A stretch of 64,000 bases of DNA from Megalonaias nervosa (lineage: Eukaryota; Mollusca; Bivalvia; Unionida; Unionidae), in contig JAECUM010000843.1 in NCBI GenBank assembly GCA_016617855.1, positions 151,887-215,886 of the forward strand, given 5' to 3'. Shown here piece by piece: positions 56,173 through 64,000 of this stretch. The notes beneath the pieces are model-generated. The model was not told the DNA's origin, searched no databases, and saw only the letters and a list, made by a program, of their open reading frames with translations. Position numbers and translations under genes: made by a program. The first letter of the stretch is position 1, and the number at the start of each line of letters is the position of its first letter.

Positions 56173-56180
56173 TTTTTATA
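56173..56180 (-). promoter_or_regulatory. TATA box upstream of the ATPase gene
   Basis: Minus strand TATAAAAA, about 155 bases before the ATG I use. Confidence 0.35.
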
Positions 56181-56196
56181 CTTTTTCAGGACATGT

Positions 56197-56511
56197 TTAT
56201 TTCAAAATTTTTAAAATTGAACACGAAAGACAAAAATACATAAAAGCCAAATGGTTAAGTACATGAATAAAATACACATCAAAACGATCAAAGTGGAATA
56301 TAAACAAATCACTGTAGAACATTTTTGTTTGTGACGAAGGTTTGGTGTCCAAGGGACACTGGGTAATGTTTTTAGAGTCTCTACACATTTGCACAGTCAC
56401 ACAGGGGTCCTCCCGGAATGGCCTTTCGGGGATGTCCATCTCAATGACAGTCTTGTCCCGAATAGAGTGGTTTTCTTCGGTGTCGGGTTCTTCTGGCACT
56501 TTGGTTAACAC
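56197..56511 (-). CDS. Hypothetical small acidic protein, uncertain
   Basis: The frame has no ATG at its head; an ATG in another frame lies upstream near 56,553 (MASNVQRNK), so a frameshift is possible. The first 70 residues are acidic and ordinary-looking; the end is hydrophobic and may be non-coding. Confidence 0.25.
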   Translation of the reverse strand: MLTKVPEEPDTEENHSIRDKTVIEMDIPERPFREDPCVTVQMCRDSKNITQCPLDTKPSSQTKMFYSDLFIFHFDRFDVYFIHVLNHLAFMYFCLSCSILKILK

Positions 56512-56590
56512 AGGTTTAAAAGTTACTTATTTCGCTGAACGTTTGAAGCCATGATCACAAATCTTGGGCATAGTTTGCCACTTCTTTTGT

Positions 56591-57010
56591 CTAAGTCACG
56601 AAACCAAAACTTTTCCAGTCTCGTACATCTGGCCAGCGAGGGTGTAAGCCACAAGCTACACACACATCTTCGTACACATCTTCAGTGCCTATAAGCTGGC
56701 GAATCTTTTTCTCCCGTAGAGGTCGAGAAGTATCGAGATGAATGCGTAAGGCTTTTAGCAGAATGAGTCTTTCGTGTAACACCCTCATGTTTTGGTGGTA
56801 CTGTGAGATATAGATCGTAAAGAGTCAATAAGGAATCGCTGATAAACGAAATCCCAGAAAGGAAGCCGCTAGGACACACACCACACGACGGCCCAAATTC
56901 ATTGGACTCAGTGCTCGTAAAAAGCGTTGGTAATCCTCCACAGTCTGAATACTGTCACTAATTTCCTTCCACGGCAATTGTTTTATCACTAATGATAACG
57001 TTCGTGGCAT
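56591..57010 (-). pseudogene. Unknown ~139-residue protein, one in-frame stop
   Basis: ATG 57,010 to the stop at 56,591, with a TGA at 56,825 and no shift. It has hydrophobic and basic stretches and a late CVACGLHPRWPDV. A TATA box (57,021-57,027, minus) lies very close to this ATG, so translation may begin lower down. No family is recognised. Confidence 0.4.
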
Positions 57011-57020
57011 GATAGCAAGC

Positions 57021-57027
57021 TTTTATA
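57021..57027 (-). promoter_or_regulatory. TATA box
   Basis: Minus strand GGTATAAAAGC, directly upstream of the gene ending at 56,591. Confidence 0.45.
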
Positions 57028-57100
57028 CCTCTTTTGTGGGAGGAAATAAGTGTACTTTCTGCACAGAGTTGATCGTATTCCAGTGGCGAATCTAAATTGT

Positions 57101-57364
57101 TTAGTCACTAACTTGCACATCATACATAATACAAAAGTTTAGATAGTGTAAAAGATTTTTGTAACCCTCTAACTCTTCCTTTGGAATTCGTTGCAGTAAG
57201 TCTACCTTGTAGTAAATAAAATCAGTAGCAAACCAGTCCTTCTGGTCATTGAGTAGTTGATCAATGTCTGACCACTGGAACGCTTTCATCAGAATCAGTC
57301 CTCTTATAGCATTCAGGTACCTGTGGATGCAATTGTTCTTTGCGTTTGACTTGTATTTTGACAA
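57101..57364 (-). CDS. Unknown small protein after PolB
   Basis: The first ATG in frame gives MKAFQWSDIDQLLNDQKDWF, about 62 residues. It may be an independent gene or foreign sequence that replaced the PolB C-terminal half. Confidence 0.3.
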   Translation of the reverse strand: MSKYKSNAKNNCIHRYLNAIRGLILMKAFQWSDIDQLLNDQKDWFATDFIYYKVDLLQRIPKEELEGYKNLLHYLNFCIMYDVQVSD

Positions 57365-57379
57365 ACTCTCAGTAAATGC

Positions 57380-59923
57380 GTTCTCTTAACTCCACAGGCA
57401 TTTCAACTACTTGGTATCCTTGCTGTTCTAACTTTAAGCATCGCTGACAAGTAGCCTGGTACAAGTCTTCCATGGTACGTTGTAAAACTGATTTTGGGTG
57501 TACCGTTGAGGGTAGTAGATAAAACATCCGTGAAATAAGCAACCGTTAAACTCGTACACGATCTTGCGGTTTTCTAAGTCCCAGCCATCCACCGAACACG
57601 TTCCGATGGTCTTTTCGCCTCCTCCGTTTCAGGCATGTTGGATCCATTTGTCTTCCTTGTCACACAAGTAATGTAGCCAGCGTAGCGCTTTGATCGAGTA
57701 TTGACGTTTGACAAAGTTCGTCGTTTGAGGGCGTATGACAGCCAGGGTCTTCTCGGGCATTAATCATTTGTGGTACACTAAGGAACACGCTTTGGCAAAG
57801 GTGCAGACTTTTTTCAAAGGATCGATCCCTCCGTGCTCCATGAACAATTCTCGAAATTTTCCACAGGAAGGCCGCAAAATATCCACGTCGGAATGACAAT
57901 ACTTTAACATTTCTTCCTGAAAGTCGAAGGAGTTCGAGGCGTGAGTGTGGTACCAAGCATATAAAGCTTCTCCTTCTTCGGTGCGCATGTTGTCGGGGTC
58001 GTAGTAGTGAACATCATGCAAATTGGGTAGAACGGCGTGTTGATTGGGTTCGGTATTAAAAAGGTGTGGAAATAAATTTTGGTCATTTCTGTCATTCCCA
58101 ATGTTTTAGGCATTCGACTCAAAAGGCATGGTCAAGTAACTCATCGAATCTTTAAATTACACTTGTCCCACTTGCATGGAAATGAGCTTGGCTCCGTTCA
58201 AAGTGACTTTAGGACATTCGGTGCTTTTTTCGGCATAGTATTTGAGAAGAAACTGCTCATTGTATCCCGAGAAATTGTGAGCCATCACCGTGGCATTGCG
58301 ATGGCAATCTCCGTAACATTCGATGTCCTCTTGGCTCCACGTCTCGTTGATAGGGTCTAAGATCCATTGGGCGAAATTGGTCAGCATGTTTGGTCCCCGA
58401 AAGATTTTTTTACGTCTTCCAGGAATCTTGCTACAGTGATGACAATGACAAAAGATAGGTTCTTGGATGCACTTCTTGCACGCTCGATGAGCCACGCAGA
58501 AATTAGGAATGTGATGCCGGTCTCTTGCATGCATTAGAAATCTTCTTCTTCATCCTCCTGTTGGGGTTGGCATTTTTGAATGTTGCATTCGTATTTCAAG
58601 TCCACGATTTGGTGACAAATGTGAAATCGTTTCTTTCCTGGATAAATGTGTGCCTTGGCATTATTGCTACGTATAACTTGTCCACAAATAGGACACAATC
58701 TTAGGAGTTGTCAGACACTTTTCTTCTGTGAACCTTGCATCTTCAGATGTTGTTGGTAACAGGTTGGGCTGACAAAAGTTCGCTGACAAGTCGGGCAATG
58801 CACTCGTTTTTGTCGTTCGTCAAGACAGGGTTCAGAGGTCAAACATCCCTCACATTTCGATCCACAATGCTTATGTTGCTCTCGATTGTTATAGCCATAG
58901 TCACATTTCTCACAGTAATAACCGTATCCCAGGAATCCGGTGATGCTGATAATGGCATCGAAATGTTCATCATGATGATAGACGTGAATGTATTTTCCGT
59001 CTTTGAAATTTTTGCCTGGAAGCAACAGAGGTCCACTCGCTTCTTGAAGGTGCATTTTCAAGGTGTAGCGTATAGCTAAGACGTCTTGCAACTTTTGCAT
59101 TTTAGGAATGTCACAAGGTATGTCTTTGGACGGGCCAGCTTGCTGTAACAGGAGTTCTGCTTCTCTTCGTTGTTTGGCTCGGTCCGATTTTTGAATAGTT
59201 TGGCAGGCTCTTTTCCATTCTGCCGTGTCGTTCTTGTCGGCATACATTCGCCCACCACGATGGTCCGGGCTAAACACATTTTGTCTTGAGGGTTGTTAAT
59301 TCGGACGAGGCTTTTATTGGTACTGCGAAGGTCGTCTACCAATAACACCTTTTTGCGTCCGGTCCCTTTGGGAAGAGAAACATGGGTCATGTACCGTGTC
59401 GCTTTTCCATCGGTGATGTGAAACTTGTCGTTGGACTGCTGTACGTGCTGAATCTTGTCGATGACTTTGGAAGGTGTCAGTTCTGCTGGGTAGCTAAACT
59501 CGACCCAAACAGGCAACTTCAAATTGTCGCGATAAATGGAAAGTCTTCTTTGGCTTTACATTGCCGTTTTAGTGTGGTTAACCAAGAATCTAACATATCA
59601 GTAATGAACCCCTCTGTTTTCTCTAGAGATACGTCGGACTTGAAATTTTTAAATTTCACCGTGTGAGTGTAGGCCGTGGTTCTAAATTTTCTAGAGAAGC
59701 GCTTATCCGACTCTCGAATGTGGTAGTAGTTTTCAGGGGTTACTGGTGCTGGACTTTGGTTTGACGTAAACTCTCTGGGTCTGGATTCTGGCTCACTCAT
59801 GTCATCTTCAAAATCGCTGGTATGGATCTGAGCCAAGACTTCACCTACTGTGCGAGGCGATAGGTCACGTTTCTGTCTCTTACCTTCTTCTCCTTTCTTC
59901 ACGAAATGGTGCGATTGTTTCAT
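57380..59923 (-). pseudogene. Protein-primed DNA polymerase B, N-terminal/exonuclease half only
   Basis: ATG 59,923 opens the protein. Through several frames it shows the Polinton pPolB order: RINNPQDKMCLARTIVVG near 59,290; a zinc-binding region (YCEKCDYGYNN, then CEGCLTSEPC, CPTCQRTF) at 58,915-58,740; HRACKKCIQEPIFC; MAHNFSGYNEQFLLKYY (an exonuclease-type phrase) near 58,260; YDPDNM and YCHSDVDIL near 57,900; then IVYEFNGCLFHGC near 57,560. Frame changes occur near 59,520, 59,265, 58,720 and 58,530, and stops lie at 58,155, 57,764 and 57,631. Nothing like the palm motif DTDS follows, so the polymerase active site is gone. Confidence 0.85.
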
Positions 59924-60001
59924 CTTGATTGCAAAAGATCAAATGACTACATTTTAAACGTCATGGTCCCCTATATATCAATGTAAGGCCAGTGTCTCCC
60001 C

Positions 60002-60010
60002 TATATAAAG
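60002..60010 (+). promoter_or_regulatory. TATA box for the zinc-knuckle gene
   Basis: TATATAAAG, about 60 bases ahead of the open frame; a CTATATATC lies a little upstream and may serve the divergent PolB gene. Confidence 0.45.
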
Positions 60011-60069
60011 GGTTAGTGTCTTCCCCACAAAGTATTCATTTCACTCTCAGTCCTAGCAGAAAGATTGAA

Positions 60070-60414
60070 GACCCAACACAGATCGATCTTCTGATCAGAG
60101 CTTTGTGAGGTGTCATACGAAGGTTTTCTTCAGAGAAGCCGACGGTTTACTCCCCATTCATTCGAGATAAAAGTCAAGATACTTGCTACATCTGTAAGAA
60201 GAAAGGACATTTGTCTTTTGAATGTCCACAATGTCACAGTAAGACAAGTGTTAAAAGAGACAAAGATACCTGTTATCATTGTCAAGAGAAAGGAGATTGG
60301 TTTTCAGACTGCCCTAAGAAACAACAGGAGCAGGAGGAAGAGAGGGGTTCCGAACAGAAAGAAGAGGAAGAAATGAGAAACGTTCAGAAAGAGAAGAAAA
60401 GAAGACGAGACTAA
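60070..60414 (+). CDS. CCHC zinc-knuckle protein
   Basis: The frame is open from 60,070 but has no early ATG, so the start is unresolved (splicing or a lost ATG). Two knuckles are seen: CYICKKKGHLSFEC (all four ligands) and CYHCQEKGDWFSDC, where the histidine is aspartate. An acidic/basic, Gln/Glu/Lys-rich tail follows. Zinc knuckles usually bind single-stranded nucleic acid. The gene diverges from PolB across a shared TATA-rich spacer, which suggests early, co-regulated expression. Confidence 0.55.
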
Positions 60415-60706
60415 AGTGAAGAAGAAGAGGAGGAGAAGGAAAAACATGTGACAGTGAAGAAATTCAAAAAAAGGAGGGAGTGAAAAGAAAAAGAAAAGGT
60501 CTACGAAATTTTTATAGTGTTGTGTTGTGAAATTGGATTGTAAATTTTTACCAGAGAATATACCAGAAAGAAAAACGTAAATGTCTCTTGGTTTTGATTT
60601 TATAATCATTATAAGGACCTACACTCACGCACTCACACACAAAAAGGAATTTGAGTTTTATTTGATATGGCAAACATTGCGTAGACTGTTTTCGAGAGAA
60701 GTTGGT
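60415..60706. other. Gap between convergent genes
   Basis: Purine-rich continuation of the zinc-knuckle tail, then AT-rich DNA. No separate gene. Confidence 0.4.
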
Positions 60707-60722
60707 GGCCCTGAAAAGGATT
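60707..60722 (-). terminator. Histone-like 3' hairpin after the Gln/Glu-rich gene
   Basis: Minus strand AATCCTTTTCAGGGCC followed by ACCAACTTCTCTCGAAAACA: 29 bases after the stop at 60,752. Four of six stem pairs form (one G-T), but the loop, the ACCA flank and a CTCGAAAA element match the two terminal-repeat copies. Confidence 0.45.
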
Positions 60723-60751
60723 GTTGGGTGTTTTTGTTTTAAACAACAAAC

Positions 60752-61392
60752 TCAGGAACGGGAAGTAATGAGCTTTAACTGCCTTATCCCTTTGCCACGG
60801 CCAAGGCCTACTTCTGGACCTGCTATTGTCGATGATTTGGTAGAATTCACTAGCATTGGTATCTCAGGCGTAGTGGTAGTGTTAACGGGACTGGAATGTT
60901 TGGCTCTGGAAGGTCTTTTTCTTTTGGGTCGTATTAAAGAAGTTTGACACATTTGTTTCAGACTCCTTAATTCTGCCAAAATGTCTAAGAGTACCGTCAC
61001 CGTTTGACTTTGACTGTCCTCCTTCTCCCCTAGACATTGTTTCTTGTCTGCTTCTTCTTCTTCTTCTTGTCGTTTTCTTCTTGCCTCTTCTTCTCGCTGT
61101 TGCTGTTGAATGAGAAAGGCTTGTTCTGCTTCTTTCTTTAATTGCAAAAGTTCTCCAATTCTTCTTTCTGTCTCTGTTTAAATTCCTCGACCTGTGGTAA
61201 GGAAGGAGAAGGCGGTGAAGGTGCTGGTACCGGAACAAATTCTTGTGAAGAAGAGAGAAAATCCACTAAATCCCAGTTAAAAATCGTTCTGTTCTGGAAG
61301 TAGGACTTTGCTTTGGAAGCCGCTGCTATACCATCACTTCTCGTCTCCACGGCCGGTAAACCCAAATTCATCGTCTTCGTAGTTTCCGTCAT
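60752..61392 (-). pseudogene. Gln/Glu-rich coiled-coil protein, one frameshift
   Basis: ATG 61,392 (MTETTKTMNLGLPAVETRSD) runs to about 61,140, and the second frame continues to 60,752, together ~210 residues. The first half has a WDLVDFLSSSQEF stretch and a Pro/Ser linker; the second is a coiled coil (IQQQQREEEARRKRQEEEE) then a basic, disordered tail. No family is recognised. The mRNA would end at the histone-like hairpin just downstream. Confidence 0.45.
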
Positions 61393-61569
61393 GTTCTAAC
61401 TCTGTCGTATTGAATCGCTGCTCCCAGACGCTAGTGCACCTGTATAGGGAATGTGAAGTCACAGGCAGCTCTGTTCGGATTGGAAGACACACTCCGCACT
61501 GTGACTGAATTTTGTAACGCTTGTTAGGATTGGTGAAAGAACTCAATCCGTTTCGATCCGCTCTTCCAC

Positions 61570-61577
61570 TATAAATA
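61570..61577 (+). promoter_or_regulatory. TATA box for the rightmost gene
   Basis: TATAAATA, 44 bases before ATG 61,621, a good fit to a start site about 30 bases downstream. Confidence 0.5.
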
Positions 61578-61620
61578 ACCGCGGTTCACTTCATTTCCAT
61601 TCACCTGTTCTCGTCACAAG

Positions 61621-61868
61621 ATGTGGACTAACATAGAATCGTCTACCATCCTATCATCGATGCTGTTCAACCCGGACTATCCAGCGTATGTCAAATCATC
61701 ATGGGCTATCACCCAGATCACCGATACGGCCCTTTGGAAACGAAGGATCTATGTGGAGAGATAAGACTGTCTGAAGCGAGTCTTAATCTATTGTCCAGAG
61801 GTCAGACGAAGTTTGAGGAAGAGAAGAAGTTCCATGCGATACACTCTATATTAACTGAATGGTGTTAA
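61621..61868 (+). CDS. Short terminal gene of element 2, probably frameshifted
   Basis: ATG 61,621 gives 47 residues to a TAA at 61,762. A second frame over the same stretch (ATG 61,707) is open to the TAA at 61,866 and includes LSEASLNLLSRGQTKFEEEK. One of these, or a joined form, was the gene. It is placed between a TATA box and a perfect histone-like stem-loop. Confidence 0.4.
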
Positions 61869-61876
61869 CAAAAACA

Positions 61877-62386
61877 AAGGCCCTCTTCAGGGCCACTCCA
61901 TTACCTCGAAAAGATGCCTATTATCTCTTGCCTAAAACATTTTTAGTCGATTTTTTGTTTGATAGATTTATGTCCATAAATCTGTGTTTGTGTAATAAGT
62001 CTATGTCTCTATGTCTCTAACCCTGTCTCTAACCACGTCTCTATGTCTATGTCTCTATTTGTCACGCATTCAGATCAACCTTTGCCACACTGTTTCACCC
62101 GATTGAGGTCAGCCCCTTGCAACAATGTTACCAGTGTCTAGTACTGTGACGTCACCCTTGTTCAATTCCTATTATCCATATACAGGCCCACCCATGTTAA
62201 TTTCCCTTGTCCGTATATAGACCAAATCCATTGTCACTATACATACCATCTGTTCAATTTCCCTTGTCCGTATACAGGCCCAACCGTTTGTCAGTATATT
62301 CCTTGTCCGTATAATTCTTGTCGGTAAAGTGTCGGGACTCTCTCTGTAATGCTAATTCCCATTGTCCGTAAAGTGCCCCCTTCACT
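61877..62386 (-). repeat. Right terminal inverted repeat of element 2
   Basis: Inverse of the left repeat; ends CCCCCTTCACT at 62,386. Carries the same iterons, TGACGTCA (62,147-62,154) and inner hairpin. Confidence 0.92.
61879..61894 (+). terminator. Perfect histone-type 3' stem-loop
   Basis: GGCCCTCTTCAGGGCC has a six-pair stem and a four-base CTTC loop, the exact size of the animal histone signal. It is preceded by ACAAA and followed by ACTCCA. Twelve bases beyond the stem is CGAAAAGAT, like the U7-binding downstream element. It lies 10 bases after the stop at 61,868. Confidence 0.7.
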
Positions 62387-62623
62387 ACTTCTGCTATTTC
62401 GACATCTTTGTAAAACACTTTTTAATATTCAGTGAAAGTAATAACAGGGATAACACTTAGTTAGCACAGTCTTGAATGCGTATTCCACAATGAGACACAT
62501 TTCTATGACCAAGCCTACCCGGTTTTCCCAAATTGTGTTGTTGTTGTACTTGTTTTTGTTGTCGTTTTTCTTCTTCCTCCTCTTTTCTTCTTCTTATTAT
62601 TAATATTATTATAATTATTATTA

Positions 62624-62676
<53 letters not shown>

Positions 62677-63183
62677 TACAGTGCAATATGATATGTATAT
62701 CCTTAGTTTGCAATCAGACTATTAATGTTGATGCAGTGGAGACCGTTCGTATATGGTGACATCTAATGCGATGAAAAGTCATTGCCAGTATCATTTCTCA
62801 GGAAACGTATGGCCTTCATAAACTGACATGTTTTGGTCATACAATTCAGGTTCATTTCCAGTTTCTCCAGTATATCACATATATTCTCTGGCTTGACATG
62901 TCCCTAAAACAACCGACTAATTTCAACACAACCAGACAGTGTCCTGTCGCCGATAGTTAATATGTTGTTGAGACCACCGTCATGGAAAGTTTAGTCAACG
63001 GAAAGAAAAATCACAATGTCATCAGTATAAAAGACCGGTCCAGTAAATATATCTGGACACACGTCGAGGCTACTCCTAAGGTAAGTAAACTGCAGTAAGA
63101 ATTTTAATTTCTTCAGTATGAATTATCATTATTCTTAATAGTAATTCTTACCGTCAAGTTTAACGGGATGCAAAACAGCACGA

Positions 63184-63225
<42 letters not shown>

Positions 63226-63300
63226 TTATTATTATTAGTAGTATCCTTATTATTATTGTTAATGTTGTTGTTGTTTTCTTCTTCTTCTCCTTCATATTGA

Positions 63301-63332
<32 letters not shown>

Positions 63333-64000
63333 CACGTGGGACTGCCAGATTAGTGATTGCAATTGTAAGAAACTTTTGCACTTAAGATTTTACAAGAATG
63401 GCGTTCGACTCATTGTTTGCGTCAATGTTACGTAGGGTCGTAAATATCTGTAGGCATTGTATATTAATTTATATAAATGAGATTTCTCGTTTTTACTATT
63501 CTTTTGCAGTTAAATTCAGTTGTGCCGCTTAGCTTGAATTTGTTATTTCCACCGTGTATGCACCATACCTAGAATGTCGCCCATGTCTCATGTGATCATC
63601 GCTTTTCTCTTCATAACATCATTAGTACTGGGTTTTGAAAGGAGTGGTAAGTTTACCAATTTACATTTCGATAGTTATTATATTGGGAAGAATGGAAGGT
63701 ATTTTAAATGATGTTGAAGTAGATTCTAATAATGTTCTTTATCATAAACTCTTCACCATACCTTTTATATTATGAGAAATTGAATGTAGCTTTGTGAATA
63801 TTAAATTTGATCGCGCAAGAGGACCAGATGGGATAGGTATAATTGGTATATCCGCGGCTTTTTCGGCAAGTCGAAAATGAATCCTAGAATGCCGCCATTG
63901 AGAATCATATTTAGAACTCTATTCTGAACTACTTTGGGTCACAGCATGATCAACTATCTCCGATCGGAACCCTCGAAATTCGTTGTATGAATACCAATCA
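62387..64000. other. Host DNA right of element 2, with ATT runs
   Basis: ATT/TTA tracts at 62,620-62,676, 63,186-63,236 and 63,300-63,331; the open frame across them is spurious. One possible exon is listed separately. Confidence 0.6.
63574..63646 (+). CDS. Possible first exon encoding a signal peptide
   Basis: ATG 63,574 encodes MSPMSHVIIAFLFITSLVLG, then FERS, a classic signal-peptide shape, and meets a strong donor (G then GTAAGT at 63,647). No downstream exon is visible before the window ends. The short length makes chance possible. Confidence 0.35.

Larger units (their letters stand above)
48765..62386. mobile_element. Element 2: Polinton/Maverick-type element, capsid genes not found
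   Basis: A 13.6-kb block is bounded by ~510-bp inverted repeats starting AGTGAAGGGGG. It carries a canonical Polinton packaging ATPase and the N-terminal half of a protein-primed PolB, so the family is clear. Most genes point left (minus). Charged coiled-coil, proline-rich and zinc-knuckle proteins fill the rest. No hexon-type capsid protein, adenain protease or full integrase could be found. About 2.4 kb (50,840-53,250) looks like inserted repeats. Six-base target duplications are not evident. Several genes have TATA boxes; four end in histone-like hairpins. Confidence 0.85.

Noticed and set aside
56160..56200. Further histone-like hairpin (CTTTTTCAGGACATG)
   Set aside because: The arms do not pair and no gene on that strand ends there.
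48759..62392. Six-base target duplication of element 2
   Set aside because: GCTAGC and ACTTCT do not match; only the repeats themselves define the ends.
63168..63353. Tyr/Leu-rich frame
   Set aside because: Translation of ATT microsatellites.

Overview
The window looks like a piece of an invertebrate animal genome, most likely a mollusc. It is AT-rich and full of microsatellites and minisatellites. It carries a tRNA-headed SINE whose tail end reads like those common in molluscs, a CR1/L2-type LINE, solo LTRs, and one clear host exon from a TRPM-family channel. Host coding content is otherwise almost nil. Two large virus-derived elements of the Polinton/Maverick (adintovirus-like) kind dominate.

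Layout. 1-6,050: a dead LINE on the minus strand (ORF2 with endonuclease and reverse transcriptase, ORF1 with an SGNH-type esterase and zinc knuckles), with a solo LTR in its ORF1. 6,378-7,060: a 45-bp minisatellite. 7,061-13,022: introns or intergenic DNA around a TRPM-like exon (8,015-8,180, minus). 13,023-28,795: element 1, bounded by ~270-bp terminal inverted repeats. It encodes two small virion or membrane-active proteins, a hexon-type major capsid protein, an adenain-type protease, a fibre-like protein, a two-helix membrane protein, two candidate minor-capsid proteins, an HNH homing-type endonuclease, a zinc-ribbon protein, a PolB/SF1 helicase/HNH replication protein, a retrovirus-type integrase, a parvovirus-like phospholipase A2 and an A32/FtsK packaging ATPase. 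Several genes are intact; others carry one to a few stops or frameshifts. 28,796-31,231: a capsid-gene relic from a second, related element, split by a 1.6-kb insertion that contains two foldback sequences.

31,232-48,764: repeat-rich host DNA (LTR-family copies, SINE, minisatellites) with no convincing gene. 48,765-62,386: element 2, a different Polinton lineage with ~510-bp terminal inverted repeats. It has a canonical Polinton packaging ATPase and the N-terminal/exonuclease half of a protein-primed PolB, plus small charged or proline-rich proteins and a zinc-knuckle protein. I see no major capsid gene, protease or integrase in it. 62,387-64,000: host DNA with ATT repeats and a possible signal-peptide exon.

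The two observations I rate highest are these. (a) In element 2, four genes are followed 10-30 bases after the stop by a hairpin resembling the animal histone-mRNA 3' stem-loop. One is perfect, and the two copies in the terminal repeats also have a downstream purine-rich element like the U7-binding site. (b) In element 1, the replication gene joins PolB, SF1 helicase and HNH domains in one reading unit instead of the usual protein-primed polymerase. All readings here are by eye; no database search was run.
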